A stretch of 64,000 bases of DNA from Phoronis australis (Eukaryota > Phoronida > Phoronidae), in contig NMRA01000320.1 of the NCBI GenBank assembly GCA_002633005.1, forward strand, positions 420,405 to 484,404. Direction: 5' to 3'. Below are positions 1-11,129 of the stretch, piece after piece. The notes below the pieces were generated by a model. The model ran no database searches. It worked only from the letters and a program-made list of their open reading frames with translations, and was not told the DNA's origin. The translations under genes were made by a program, and so were the position numbers. How positions within the stretch are numbered: position 1 is the first letter of the stretch; the number at the start of each line of letters is the position of its first letter.

Positions 1-105
1 CTAGACAACGGGTGAAAAACAACATGACCGCCGGTCCTCTAAATCGGACTGACTCACCCAAAACTTCAGGACCTCCGGGGATCAAATGGGACCGTCGCAC
101 CAGAA

Positions 106-277
106 AATGGGACTGACGCACCTAAAAACATGACCGCCCCACCACAAAACAGGACCGCCGGGGACTGAACATGACCGCCGGGGAATGAAACAGCATATTC
201 TCCGGCGGTCATGTTCAGTCCCCGGCGGTCCTGTTTTGTGGTGGGGTGTTCATGTTTTTAGGTGCATCAGTCCCATT
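106..277. repeat. Long palindrome (fold-back) built on GACCGCCGG motifs
   Basis: Two arms of about 79 bases (106-184 and 199-277) are nearly perfect reverse complements around a loop of about 14 bases. The arms carry repeated GACCGCCGG, ACATGACCGCC and CCACCACAAAACAGGACC motifs. Further GACC/GGACTGA motifs at 1-105 look like a decayed continuation. No coding potential is seen. It is probably the end or the whole of a fold-back element. The right arm stops exactly at a single N (278), so its outer boundary is not trustworthy. Confidence 0.8.
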
Positions 278-278
278 N
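278..278. other. Single-N contig join
   Basis: One N separates the palindrome from unrelated sequence. The other three single Ns in the window mark joins with duplicated flanks, so this is probably also an assembly join. No duplicated flank is visible here. Confidence 0.6.
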
Positions 279-689
279 CACGGATACGGCAAACGCCACG
301 TTGAGGCAAACTTGCCGTTTATCGGGTCCCAAAAAGCCCCTCAGTCCCTAAGTAACGCACTGAAATTCATAAGCCCAGAAATCAGTTCTAATCAAAGAAA
401 TTAAAAAATAAGTTGAGACCACTTTATAACGTTCAGTTCACGCAAATTTAAGTGAAGTCAAATCCAAGACGTAAAAGGTTACAAGTGAGGTCAAGACTTT
501 TTGAGATATTCTGTTAGCATATGAGAGACTGTTATACTATTATCATCTTCAGGGTTGGCGTCCAGGTGTTGCAGGTAATTTCAATTTTTTAGGTTACTTA
601 AAGTTGATCATATGAAAATGAAAATAATTGCAGGCTGTCTGGTACGCGTTGTACCAGACGTGTGCAGGCAGCTCATAAGGGCCCATTGC

Positions 690-855
690 ACTGATCACAA
701 GGAACCATTTTTGTGCTTTATTGATATGTAGTTAAAACTGAGCAGAGAAGCTAGAAACCAGACACAAAGGTCCAGCAGTGTGGCCCAGTGAGGCTCGAAC
801 CCACGACCTCAAGTAAAGAAAGCGGGTACCTATCACACTAGGCCGCACTGTCTCC
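690..855 (-). repeat. tRNA-derived SINE
   Basis: On the minus strand a tRNA-like head contains an A-box-like stretch (GGCCTAGTGTGATAGG, about 829-847) and a good B box (GGTTCGAGCCT, 791-801), about 30 bases apart as in a pol III promoter. The head is followed by an unrelated A-rich body containing AATAAA. No clean cloverleaf with an anticodon is evident, so this is a SINE rather than a functional tRNA gene. The 3' limit is approximate. Confidence 0.6.
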
Positions 856-859
856 TATA

Positions 860-2210
860 GTTGATCGTATTGTTTGTGTTGTAGTGGCATACATTGAGTA
901 TTTAATCTATGCCAACAGCTTCGGCGTTGTTTCATTCATAATAGGATTTCGTTCTGTAAATCGCAATCTCTTGATCACCATTTGCCCATAGCTAGAATAG
1001 AATGAAAGATTTTGAATGCTATGTTACAGTCAGAGTATTAAACGTGAACTTCACCTTCAACGGAACTTATCGAGTCAGATTTGTCTTAGCTGCGGAGTGT
1101 TAGGATATTACAGCAATTGCGCTCGGTTCTGCACTACTGCAAATTTCTGTAAAATTACGTTTCTTGTTGAGAACTGAAGGAGACACGAAACAGTTTTCCA
1201 GGCTCTAATAGTACTGTACTCAATAATCTATGAAATATATTACACTTGATTGTACTCGTGAGCAAAATCGGTAAAAGCATGAGGACTTAGTAAGTGCAAT
1301 ATTTGCCTCGGTAAATTTTTAGCCGTGTGCTGTGTAAAAGTGATACCACACCATTTTAGACTGTGAGCCCTTTACTACAATGTCTACAATCCGCCAGTGC
1401 TTCATTTGACTCTTCCATTTGAAATGCGACGTGTATGACGCTCAATGGGCGTTAACTGCATCGACTATTTGGGTAAGCGCCCAAATCCAACTTCTGAACA
1501 ACATCGTTAAAATCGACTACGACCATGCTCGGCTAAACGCCCACCCCCTAATGCTCGAGTTCCCAGTTCAAGCGCCCCCTTGGATAGCGATGATAGTTTA
1601 ATATTCCCATTTATTATTGTGGGTTTATTGTCTAGAACCCGGATATGCTCACTGCGGTTTCAGGGCTGAATTTTATTGTATTCTATTTTTGTGTAGGTCT
1701 TCATAAATTGGTAACTGTTAAAACATTTAAGCGGTCTGGGCAGAAATCTGGACGAGTACATAATTTCTAAATGATGAAAATAAATTAATGTGTGTGTTTA
1801 ACACGGAGAGCTCTTTTCTCGTGTACCACAACAATAGTATTCACAACTGTTCCTCGATTTTATGAAATAAAAGAATCAAAGAACACGTGTTGCCCTCAGA
1901 TATCTCCGAACTGTTAAAGATTAATTTACAAAATGTGGGCACATTTTTCCATCATAACCCTGCTCTCTTAGCAAAAACGTTGTGGTAAACTGTAATGAAA
2001 CTATGGTACCTGTACTTTAAGTTTCGCTGCTAATTGTTAGAAACTCAAAAGTCATCATTAGTTCAGCCCATACAATGAAGCTTTGTCACTCGCCTACAGT
2101 GATTTGTTTTCTAGGGAGACAAAGGACGGTATTCGACAGATCAGGATAGGCAAAAACATTTTGTTCTTGAAAGAGCGGGTATTAAAGTGGCTAAAAACCT
2201 GGCGTGCGTT
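860..2210. other. Intergenic, nothing recognised
   Basis: AT-rich non-coding sequence. Only short chance reading frames are present, and I see no repeats or conserved motifs that I can support. Confidence 0.5.
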
Positions 2211-2348
2211 CAGTAGACGCTAGGACCTACGCTAGGACCTAGCTAAAACCTAGTCAAAGTCACGTGTTCTTATTTAAAATGCACGGCAATATCTCACGTA
2301 ATCTCGCGAAGTCTTGCTTTTTAGCGAGGTCCTAGCGTTACTGAACGG
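2211..2348. mobile_element. MITE with CGTTCAGTA.CGCTAGGACC termini, copy 1
   Basis: A short non-autonomous element of about 138 bp. Its left end reads CGTTCAGTAGACGCTAGGAC and its right end is the reverse complement of CGTTCAGTAACGCTAGGACC. The interior carries CTCACGTAATCTCGCGAAG and a run of direct CTAGGACCTA motifs. A second copy in the opposite orientation lies at 37,677-37,826. The superfamily is unknown. Confidence 0.65.
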
Positions 2349-3762
2349 GAGACTGTCTTCCATTTACTTATCACTGATTACTTGCAGTCAAACTAGATGA
2401 TTTCAGGACACGGATAGAACAGGGGGCTGATTATCGAAATCTTTTGGCTGTAAAATCGTTCTACTAGTACGCCTGTTTCACAAAATCAAACTAAGGTCAA
2501 TAAAAGTTGGTCAAAATCTGTCCACATTAACCCGAAGCAAAAAGATATGAATCACAAATTGGCTTGTCACGGCGCCGAGCACGGTCTCAAAGAATAGCGA
2601 ACTTACAGCTCTAGTTTGCAAACCCCGGCAGTAATCACTTGTCGTCTGAACAACCATAGCAAAAATTCGTCTCCCGTTGGAACGCGTGCTCTGACAGCTG
2701 CTCAAAACCAAAACGTAGATTAGTAATTACAAAGATTTGAGACTTGTCCAACTGTAGCGATTTTTCTGTTTCATTCCACAACAGTAAACATCCATCGGCT
2801 GAGTCCGATGGCCACGACCTAGCTCAGTGGTGAGCTGTCACGAAATCAAAGGAAGTCTCATGAACCGAGTTCGTTAGAATAGAATTACCTGGTTAGGGAA
2901 AAGGCGCTGAGTTCGGAGGAATAGAACTGTGTATGTATCAGAAAAGAATAAAGGTTCGCAAGTAATCCGAAACCGATAAAACTACACTGTTTTAATAGCG
3001 GTTCGGAAGTGCTTCCTCACTGTCCGCACTGGCGTTAGATTTACGGTGAGGAATCAAGATTGTCTGCCCGCCACCTGCGCACCAAACTTTTGGCGGACCG
3101 CGGCACTGCGAGCAAGGCTGCCATTGTAGGCCACGCCGAGAGGAAAGAACACTAAAGGTGACCTGTCTAGTATTGTCCACGACATACTCATTATACCAAC
3201 AGGCAGGTCGTCATTTTACGACAGATTAAATACTCATCTAGAGATTCTTAATTTCTATCTCTCTGATTATACCGAGAAACCAATGTGTTTCTTGTTTCTA
3301 GAACATTCGATTCATCACACGTTATTCAGCAATAGAAGCAATACCACTTATTAGTCTTTGATACATAGTAGCTGCCAATGGAAGAAAACAGACGGTAATA
3401 CTACTCACACTTTTAATGTTTTTCACTACATCAATCTCTGAGCATTCGGGTCACCTTAGATGACGTCACAAGTTCGACATATTTACTGCACGAGCTCATT
3501 GGCATGATAGGTGATTTGAAGAGACCCCTGATGAAAACACCCGGCCATCACATTATCACATTACTATTAGACTATATAGCATGCTTACTCTGATGAAAAC
3601 AACTAGAAATATAAAAGCGGCATTATCGTTTTTACTGCAGAAAATCCATTTTTGAAGTATTGTTGAATGGGATAGATTTTTCACGTTTGCGTGTGCGTGT
3701 ATATATAGTATTGCTCACAATGACGTCACACGGAAATGGACGAACTTTTTATCGAACTACAC
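2349..3762. other. Intergenic, nothing recognised
   Basis: Non-coding sequence with short chance reading frames only. TGACGTCA palindromes occur near 3,461 and 3,721 but have no gene context. Confidence 0.4.
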
Positions 3763-3763
3763 A

Positions 3764-3927
3764 GTGGCGGATTTAGGGGGGGCAAGGGGGCCATGACCCC
3801 CCATAAAATTTTCCCATATTCTATTTGGCAATTCGGGAGGTAGATGTCTGAAAGGCAAAATCCTGACTAATACTCTGCCCTCCCACCCGCCCCCCACCCC
3901 AAACTCAAAATCCTGGATCCGTCCTTG
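3764..3927. mobile_element. Degenerate hAT-like MITE
   Basis: The left end CAGTGGCGGATTTAGGG and the right end (reverse complement CAAGGACGGATCCAGGATTT) form imperfect terminal inverted repeats of the CAGxGGCGGATC type seen in many non-autonomous hAT elements. The interior is C/G-homopolymer rich (GGGGGGGCAAGGGGG ... CCCGCCCCCCACCCC). No clear 8-bp target duplication is visible. Confidence 0.5.
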
Positions 3928-4238
3928 TTATATAGCCATTCTATCCCAGTCGTGCGAGAGGCAGCACTGCAAAAAGAGCATGTAACTCGGCTTCTCAGTC
4001 ATTGATTAAACAGAGCAACTAATGTTCGAACATTCCGATCGAGAATTGTACCAGTATACTGCTCTATCTATTGAGAAATTGCGTTGTGGCTTGCGAGGGG
4101 CTGCAACCAAAAGAACAGACTAACTCGATGCACTGTAAACAAGTTTGTGCGTGTTTGACACACGCAAGGTCGCTATGCATCAAATAAAACAATAAACAGA
4201 ATTCATTACATTTCCCCGGCTCATTCCCGTACCAAATC

Positions 4239-4370
4239 AGTGGCGGATCTACGTTTTCAGGGGGTTTAGGATTCCCGCAAAGGTCGAATCCTAGGCGCGT
4301 GGCGCCGAGCCGGGGGAGGTTGGGAGGGGGGGTTTCCCCCTCCCGTGTAAGACATTAAATCCCTTCTCGA
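4239..4370 (+). mobile_element. hAT-like MITE fragment (same family as 39,050-39,272)
   Basis: It begins CAGTGGCGGATCTACGTTTTCAG and shares with the 39-kb copy GGGGGTTTAGGATTC, GAATCC.AGGCGCGT, a G-rich block and CCCCCTCCCGTGTAAGA. The right end is not identifiable, so this copy is truncated or decayed. Confidence 0.55.
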
Positions 4371-5032
4371 TTTCGTCACATGAACTTGGCTCGTAAGTTT
4401 CGTGAAACCATATTGTGCACATCTGCGTATGAGTCACGCCACCAGCAAAAATTTTTGCTGGAACATCTGCTTACACACAACTTTTTTAGCATACGAAAAG
4501 TCATATACGAAAAAATGTGGTGTGTATACAGGGGTTTAGACAACTACCAAATATTCAAGAGCATAAGGAGCGCCGACGGGGCGTAAAAACTTGAATATCA
4601 GATGATCGCGTAACAGCAGCCTCAAGTTGTTTAAGAACGAAGACCTGTACTGTTAGTCCGGAAATAAACATATGTTCTGTCTCGTTACAAGAAAAACTGG
4701 CGAACGATGGTGCTCTCAGCTCATAGTCTATTATTAAAAGCGACAATAAATAATTAAGTATCACTTTATTAAGCTGAATCACGTTGACAACAATTGAAAA
4801 ACGTCAAATGCATCAGGAAACAAATCATCTGAAAACAGGTTCACGAAACCAAAACATCCTGTGCACAGTGGTGAAAAGATAATACTGGGCCAGTTTGCAG
4901 AAGGACCAGATGTACACTGAGAGTACACAAAAAGGCTGACCTGGTCCGTCACGAGACCAAGAGTACACCTGTGCTTATTATCCGTGTAAAAATAGTCAAT
5001 CTGTCGCGGGACCAAACAGTACTGGCTGAGAT

Positions 5033-5207
5033 AAATAGTTTTATATGCGCTAACTGCGAAGCGATACCGAAGCTAGTTTACAGTGAAACAACACGTGTAG
5101 TTGAGATAAAAGGTCATATATATTATGACAAACTAAACTACTACAGATATCAGTAATTACAAAAGTTATATAACATGCTGAACTGTAAAGGTGGGTGACA
5201 ATCTGCC
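5033..5207. repeat. 175-bp direct repeat, copy 1
   Basis: Starts at AAATAGTTTTATATGCGC and ends at GACAATCTGCC. It is nearly identical to 5,540-5,715, differing at a handful of bases. It is probably part of the split direct repeats of the recombinase element. Confidence 0.85.
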
Positions 5208-5539
5208 TCCAATGAAGGGTATACACAAGTGGTGAATACTAAGTTAAGAAGCAACATGCGGAAGCATAACAGCAACACCGGGACAGCGACATGTGAAATT
5301 TGAGGATAACAGAGAAAGAAAGAAAATTGGTTTGAGGGAAGGAGGGAAAGAGAAATTGAGTGAAAAATGAAAGTTGGAGCGAATTGTGGACGATGGCCCA
5401 GTGTTGCGACAAGACAAAGAGATCACGTGGTACAATTGAACCAATAATCGTAAAACAAATAGGGTCACTGACCTGAGAATCCAAACAATATGATAATGAG
5501 GACAAAGCAGTATAGCTTACATAAAATAATTTAATACTT

Positions 5540-5715
5540 AAATAGTTTTTATATGCGCTAACTGCGAAGCGATACCGAAGCTAGTTTACAGTGAAACAAC
5601 ACGTGTAGTTGAGATAAAAGGTCATATATATTATGACAAACTAAACTACTACAGATATCAGTAATTACAAAAGTTATATAATATGTTGAACTGTAAAGGT
5701 GGGTGACAATCTGCC
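5540..5715. repeat. 175-bp direct repeat, copy 2
   Basis: Second copy of the 5,033-5,207 repeat, with starts 507 bases apart. The intervening 5,208-5,539 is purine-rich and non-coding. The high identity implies recent duplication or element structure. Confidence 0.85.
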
Positions 5716-5806
5716 ACAGATGCAGCAGAAGGATGCATCCGCCCACACAAGGGAGAGCGAGCGAGGCTGACAAAAGCAGCATAAGAAAACGGGGGCAAAA
5801 GTAGGC

Positions 5807-6503
5807 CTAAGCCCGTAAAAGGAAAATGTAAACAATGAGTGGTACAGCTAGGTAGCATGACACAATAAAAACAAAATCATGTAGCCACAAAACAAGGTGT
5901 CGTAACCATAGTAATTGAAACCCAGTGGAATATAAACCTACCTTGAAGAGATAGCGTTGAGGATCGAGACCGACGCACCCAAGTACCAGGTTAAGGTGGC
6001 GAGTGAAGTAAGAGCGAGTTATGGGGGAACCATTTGGTAACTGGAAGAGAGGGCCGGAAGAATGGTTGGAGAGAAAGAGGTAGTGTTGAAGTGTTGCAAC
6101 AGGGCAATGGGGACCGGTAGAACGGGGGATAACGCGAATGTTAGGGGTGTGATCGTGATGTTTGAAGTGGGAGATAGTGAGAGACATGGACGAAGAAGTG
6201 ACTGAGACAACAGAGACCTGGAGGACAGAGAATAGGGATGAGGCAGAGGTGGCGACAGTAAATTCGCTAACACGAAGGAAGGCGTGAAAGGCAGTGGAAA
6301 GCACAGAGAGATGCATGGAAATGAGAGTTGAGAGCAGAGAGCAGGGCGTTGAGAAGGCGGTGAAGAATAGGTGTAGTTATGGGGAGCCGGGTGTCCACGG
6401 ATGGCCGCGAATTGGACACCCCCTTCAGAATTTTCTTGACCAGAAAAGAGGAGGTAGGGTCAGGCAAGGAGTGCAGTTTATGAATGAAACCGATGGCAAA
6501 CAA
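5807..6503 (-). pseudogene. Broken tyrosine recombinase reading frame
   Basis: Two overlapping minus-strand frames together resemble the catalytic domain of the tyrosine recombinases of DIRS/Ngaro-type retroelements. The first part (about 6,503-6,290) carries a KKILKGVSNSRPSVDTRLPI-type segment. The second (about 6,316-5,807) carries AFHAFLRVSEFTV (the first catalytic Arg box), a HCPVATLQHYL segment and SPITRSYFTRHLN. A frameshift near 6,290 separates them. The expected HxxR box, normally near HSFRIGAA, is corrupted to FKVGLYSTG. Identification rests on motif memory of the family, not on a search. Confidence 0.6.
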
Positions 6504-6663
6504 ATCACAAGACTAGTTCACCGAGCGATCACAAGTACACTGAAATTCAATATCTACACAAATCAAGCTGGCCTGGTCCGTCGCGAGACCTAAAGTGTAC
6601 TATGCAAAAAAAAAATTGAATTGAAAACTTCTCTCTAGACAATTTTTAATCCCCAGTAGTTAC

Positions 6664-6907
6664 TCATACGCTAGTCCTATCCTTCTGTTGTCTAGACTGC
6701 CGAGGAATCCGTGTATCGGATCCAATGGTTTGCTCGTCTTGGAACCATTCTGTCCAGATATCTTCGATGTTTGTTCTCAACGCTTGCACTTCGTCAACTG
6801 TTGTGTTAATGAGCTTGTAAGCCTCTACAATACCAGCATCTCGTTTCGCAGCTCAGTTGGCACTAAGACCCTTGAGGTTGCCAAGTCCATTCAAAAGACT
6901 TACAGCA
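6664..6907 (-). pseudogene. hAT/ZMYM-like transposase C-terminal remnant
   Basis: The minus-strand translation contains LLNGLGNLKGL, an in-frame stop, then AGIVEAYKLINTTVDEVQAL, EDIWTEW and PRQSRQQKDRTSV. The order 'LL..L...K, A..LI..T...V..LR, W, PR..RQ..R..V' resembles the dimerisation-proximal part of hAT transposases related to ZMYM1. The internal stop (near 6,850) and lack of flanking domains make it a dead fragment. Confidence 0.4.
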
Positions 6908-7795
6908 TGCGCAACTAAATTTGATCCGTCCATCATGGACTACTTCAAACCTTGACGATGTATCCCAGGACCTATTTGCGTCTTTTGCAATTATCGAAAT
7001 AAAATTCCTAATGTCTGAACGCTTGAAACCCGAAGTACTAACATCAAATAAATGGCCATGGGCATGAGCGTTTTGTCGGGTGGTTCTTTCTGCGGAAATT
7101 CCCAGTATAGAAGACGGCAGTGTGCTTATTGCGGTAGAAAGACGGTAGCTGTTGATGTCGGAACTAGGGCTCCTTAGGAGTACTATTGAACATTGCACGA
7201 GACCCGCTAGACTTTGTTGTGAAAGAACAGCCTCCCCGCAATTTCTGGTACTGTACACTGTTCGCGAATGCGGTCACTTTGTCAATGTGAGTGCCCCCTT
7301 GGTCATGACTTGTTACAGTGTATCTTCAACCGGACTCGCGACCAGACCACGGCGCCCGCCACAATAGCATTTCTTCGGAAAAAGATTTTTTTTAGATTTA
7401 TTACATGTACACTGTATGATATTGCTCAAAACAACTTTACTATACATCATTCAAATTCGAGTTACAAACATGTGGAGTGTAATAGAATGACACGGCATGA
7501 CAGATGAGGTAAAAACGTTGTCCGTCAATTCGCCTGAATATCAGGGTTGCGGCACCACAGTATTTCCCCTAATCAAATCAAAACATGTCTTAAAGTAAAG
7601 AGGCCAGTTACCTAAAGAAATCAGCTATAGAGCTGTTCTTTCAGCGGTGGATCCATCTAAAATGCTTGGCTACTTCAGAAGTGTCGACGGAAGCGCGCGC
7701 ACAATTCATCTCCGCACGTTTTACCTATAAGCCATGAAGACTCAGCAATTCACAATGCGAAAAATTATATTTTCAGAGTGAACCTCCCCCCCCCC

Positions 7796-7911
7796 NNNNN
7801 NNNNNNNNNNNNNNNNNNNNNNNNNNNNNNNNNNNNNNNNNNNNNNNNNNNNNNNNNNNNNNNNNNNNNNNNNNNNNNNNNNNNNNNNNNNNNNNNNNNN
7901 NNNNNNNNNNN
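7796..7911. other. Assembly gap (116 N) inside a C-rich element
   Basis: Undetermined bases bordered on both sides by poly-C. Right after the gap, CCCCCGTAGATCCGCCTCTG (about 7,913-7,933) matches the right end of the hAT-like MITE family at 39 kb, so the gap lies in such an element. Confidence 0.85.
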
Positions 7912-7934
7912 CCCCCCCCGTAGATCCGCCTCTG

Positions 7935-9440
7935 CAAATGTATGCGTCAAACTAGGGCAGCCCGGGTTATTCTGGAAGCTGGTGTTAGACTGAGATATTA
8001 ATATCGAAAACCTCCATACGGAGAAGGAAATAATAAAAATACACACAAGACGTAAAATCCTATCAGCATGATGTATGTATAAATGCTTTAGACGTATTGA
8101 ACCAACGATGACTGCTAATCGCTGTAACACAAAGGCCTCACAGTCATCCAATTGCTGAAAACCAGAAATGAAACTGGTAAAGAATCGTTTGCTTACAGTG
8201 GGGATTATTTATGGAACATTCTTCTTCTATTCACAATTCTGCATCATCCCTTATAAGTTTTAAAACAGAATTATTAGAAGAATTTAATTAGAAGTGTTCT
8301 GTGTAGCAAATATCATGCATTCAATATCCTCAGACCAACCAACGTATGTACATGAATGTATTGCAATTTATTAACTACTATTTATTATTTATTAAGTAAT
8401 TATTTTAATTTAATCATGTCGTCTTGTACTTTAGTATCTTCTATTGTTTGTTTATTACTTACTTTGTTTCAACAGTTTTTCCATCTCAGTTCCATATTCA
8501 TCATTACTGACCATTCAAGTCTTGTCTTTCATTTTTGTAAGTTTGTTTGTGTGTCTTACTGTCTTTGTGTGTTTTTATTGAGGGACCCCATGGAAACCAA
8601 CGAATACTGAAAGGGTTACCCTCATTGTAAATATCACAATAAATAAAAAATAAACGAAATAAACATCCAAACAAATGCATGCCCATTGATTCTGACAAAC
8701 GGAATTCTGCGAGTCGCATTCATGCATCGCTTTCACTTGACGAACTATTGTAGCCTTTCGTTGCCTCCTGAGAGCCTTCGGCTTCATGTAAGTCGAAAAT
8801 TCAGTCAAGTTCCTGACTGCATTCATTGACTTCCTTATTTTGAAAGTCACGTGAGTTCACTAGCCTGATAGGTGACGTTTGAAAAAAGACTGTTCTTTTA
8901 TTGTTACTATTATTCCTTATGTGAATTAATACTACGAACTAACACCAGGGTATACACGGAGAGTGAGCTTATAAAGGTGTTGCCGTTACTGAGAGAACAT
9001 CAACATGAAACTGAAAGCAAAACTTAGACAAAAGCGATGCGGGGTCAAATAAACTTTGCCCTTGTTGGAAAGCCAGGTCCTCTCCTTTGCTAAGTTACTC
9101 GACCTTATGATCAATCATGAGCCAAAATCATATCGGAGTAGTCTAGTTTACGTACCAGTCTAAAAAGCGCGAAATGGGAGTGTTTCATGCAGCCTCGTGC
9201 TACCGCACTCACGAATCTTTCACATCAATTAGGCATAGACTAATATGTTTCAGTTGTTACGTTGCGGATGGATGTTCATGAATAGAATTATAGGAAATGT
9301 TTCATTTTTATGGGGGTAATACAATTTTCAATCAAAAGGTTTCAAATCACAGAATAGGATTATAATACCTTTTTGGTCGATCTCAATTAATCTCGCTGGC
9401 AGATATTAAATAAATAGCTCACTTGCGAGTTTCTCGCTAG
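7935..9440. other. Intergenic; possible LINE 3' tail near 8,580-8,665
   Basis: No gene is seen. The stretch GGGTTACCCTCATTGTAAATATCACAATAAATAAAAAATAAACG (about 8,615-8,660) resembles the A/T-rich simple-repeat tail of CR1/L2-type LINEs, but no reverse transcriptase sequence precedes it. The LINE reading is weak. Confidence 0.3.
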
Positions 9441-9441
9441 T

Positions 9442-10525
9442 CACTGTGACGTCACCGGAAAGGGGGCAAAACCCGCCATATTGCTCTTGTTTTGCCCCGA
9501 GTCTTTGCTGCACACGCTAAAACTTACTGGAGTTCTTATGGTGAATTTTACGCTTAAAACGTTAAAACAACTTAAGATATGGTAGATGGGTCGTGGAATA
9601 ACTGTGAATAGACGAAGAAAATGTGAACTTGTTACGTTGTGCGAAGATGTGAACGGACTGAAATTGGAACTTAACCCGCTTTAGGCCTGAATGGCGCAGG
9701 CATACAGGGGCGATAGTGTATCCCCATAAAAAGATATTCACTTCAAAATACAGCAAATAAAATCAAATGAAACATGCATATGTGCACATGAAGTTATAAT
9801 TAACACATACCCTGACTCTGGACACAATTTAGTGTACAAATAACTTGAGCATATTCATGAAAACCTCGCGGTTCTCTCGAGCTTCTCTCACTAGCCGCCA
9901 TTTTGAGAAAGTTACGTGAAATCACGCTTGTTGACGAACAAAAAGTCCAAGGGACACAAATCTTACAAATTTCACTTGATATTTTCTCATGCTATTTTGT
10001 AAGTGTCACGCGCCAGATCTCGCGCTTCGCTCAGTCTCGCGCTAGCCTTTGCCTCATACTCACATGACTCAGTTGAAATACTTGATTGTGGTTATCGCGC
10101 GCGCGGACAAACTTAACAGTAACCACAAAGTGGAGTTGGAGTTCTTCGCCTAAGTCACCTGAATTCCCGTGTATATGCTTCATCGAAGATATGTTTAGAA
10201 GCAGAAAGAGTCACTGAAGAAAGTAAGAGCCTTTTAGGTGCTAATTTTAGGTGTGGAATGTATTTTTGACGAGGTGAAAACTTAATCAGTGAGCGGATTT
10301 CGCCTACCGCCCGTTTAAAATACACGGGACGAAATTAGTACAGAACGCGATAGAACGTATTGTAGTGCGAATCTGAAGTTCATTTGCCATAAACAGCAAT
10401 GCTTTTGGACATTTTTCGAACTAAACGGATAAAAACTCGAAGACAATAACAGAATACACTCTGCTACCGTATTGGGCAAATGACCAAACGACAAGCTTTT
10501 GCCCCACTTCCCGTGACGTCACAGT
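9442..10525. mobile_element. Candidate element with 30-bp CACTGTGACGTCA inverted termini
   Basis: The left end reads CACTGTGACGTCACCGGAAA then GGGGGCAAAA. The reverse complement of the right end reads AACTGTGACGTCACGGGAAG then TGGGGCAAAA. The arms are about 1.08 kb apart. The interior has no long reading frame. Target duplications are unclear, so the element boundaries are inferred. Confidence 0.5.
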
Positions 10526-10841
10526 TAAGTCTCACATAATCTCGCGTTATTGTTATAAACTCGCAAAAGGCCTATTATTGGTGCATTGGTGTATTTGTAC
10601 TTGAACATGTTGCAACTGGGATACTATGACTTGGGTACTCAATTACTTGGATTAACCAACTGTCACTGAGTTCGAAATTATAATGAAATATTGAAATATA
10701 GAGTTGGTGCGATAAAACTGTGATCATAAAATTTCACTTTTCTTCAAGTCAAGCAGATAGGTCTGTAAAATCGAACGCATGTCCTTGCATTGCACCGCGG
10801 CAGTGCTCTTGTGGTTGGCGCCGTGTTAGACTGACACCAAT

Positions 10842-11129
10842 CGTTGGCCAAATGGGTGAACTTTGCGCCTTTAAATTACGAGCGTAAGCTAATTCTTGTT
10901 AGAGGCGTAAAGAAAGTATTTAGAGGCATGAAATAATTGTTTGCGGCGTAAAGAAATTATTTGCGGTGTTAAGTAATTTTTGACGGGCTAAGTAATTATT
11001 TGCGGCGTTGAAAGTTACTTTACGCCCCAAATAATGACTTAACGCCTCTAAATAATTACTTTACACCTCTAACAAGAATTAACTTACACACATATTTTAA
11101 CGGCGTAACGTTCATCCGTTTGGCCAACG
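10842..11129. mobile_element. Fold-back MITE with subterminal GGCGTAAAG repeats
   Basis: A 288-bp unit ends in CGTTGGCCAAATGGGTGAAC at the left and its near reverse complement (GTTCATCCGTTTGGCCAACG) at the right. The interior is an array spaced about 23-24 bases: GAGGCGTAAAG, GAGGCATGAAAT, GCGGCGTAAAG, GCGGTGTTAAG, GACGGGCTAAG and GCGGCGTTGAA. Then come inverted versions ACTTTACGCCCC, ACTTAACGCCTC and ACTTTACACCTC. Subterminal repeats of this kind usually bind a transposase. No coding capacity. Confidence 0.75.

Larger units (their letters stand above)
4910..6600 (-). mobile_element. Tyrosine-recombinase retroelement remnant (Ngaro/DIRS- or Crypton-like)
   Basis: The remnant consists of a broken minus-strand recombinase reading frame followed downstream by two nearly identical 175-bp direct repeats (5,540-5,715 and 5,033-5,207). 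Motifs resembling GGTCCGTCGCGAGACCTAAAGT occur near 6,570 at one side and near 4,935 and 4,990 at the other. A recombinase gene with split direct repeats at its 3' side suggests an Ngaro/DIRS-type retroelement that has lost its reverse transcriptase. Crypton is the alternative. Outer limits are approximate. Confidence 0.5.

Noticed and set aside
5807-6316. The longest reading frame in the window (169 aa) as a host gene
   Set aside because: It is the C-terminal half of a frameshifted tyrosine recombinase with a broken HxxR box, flanked by element repeats.
7765-8151. Reading frame across the 7,796-7,911 gap
   Set aside because: It is open only because Ns are not read as stops; flanks are poly-C and a MITE end.
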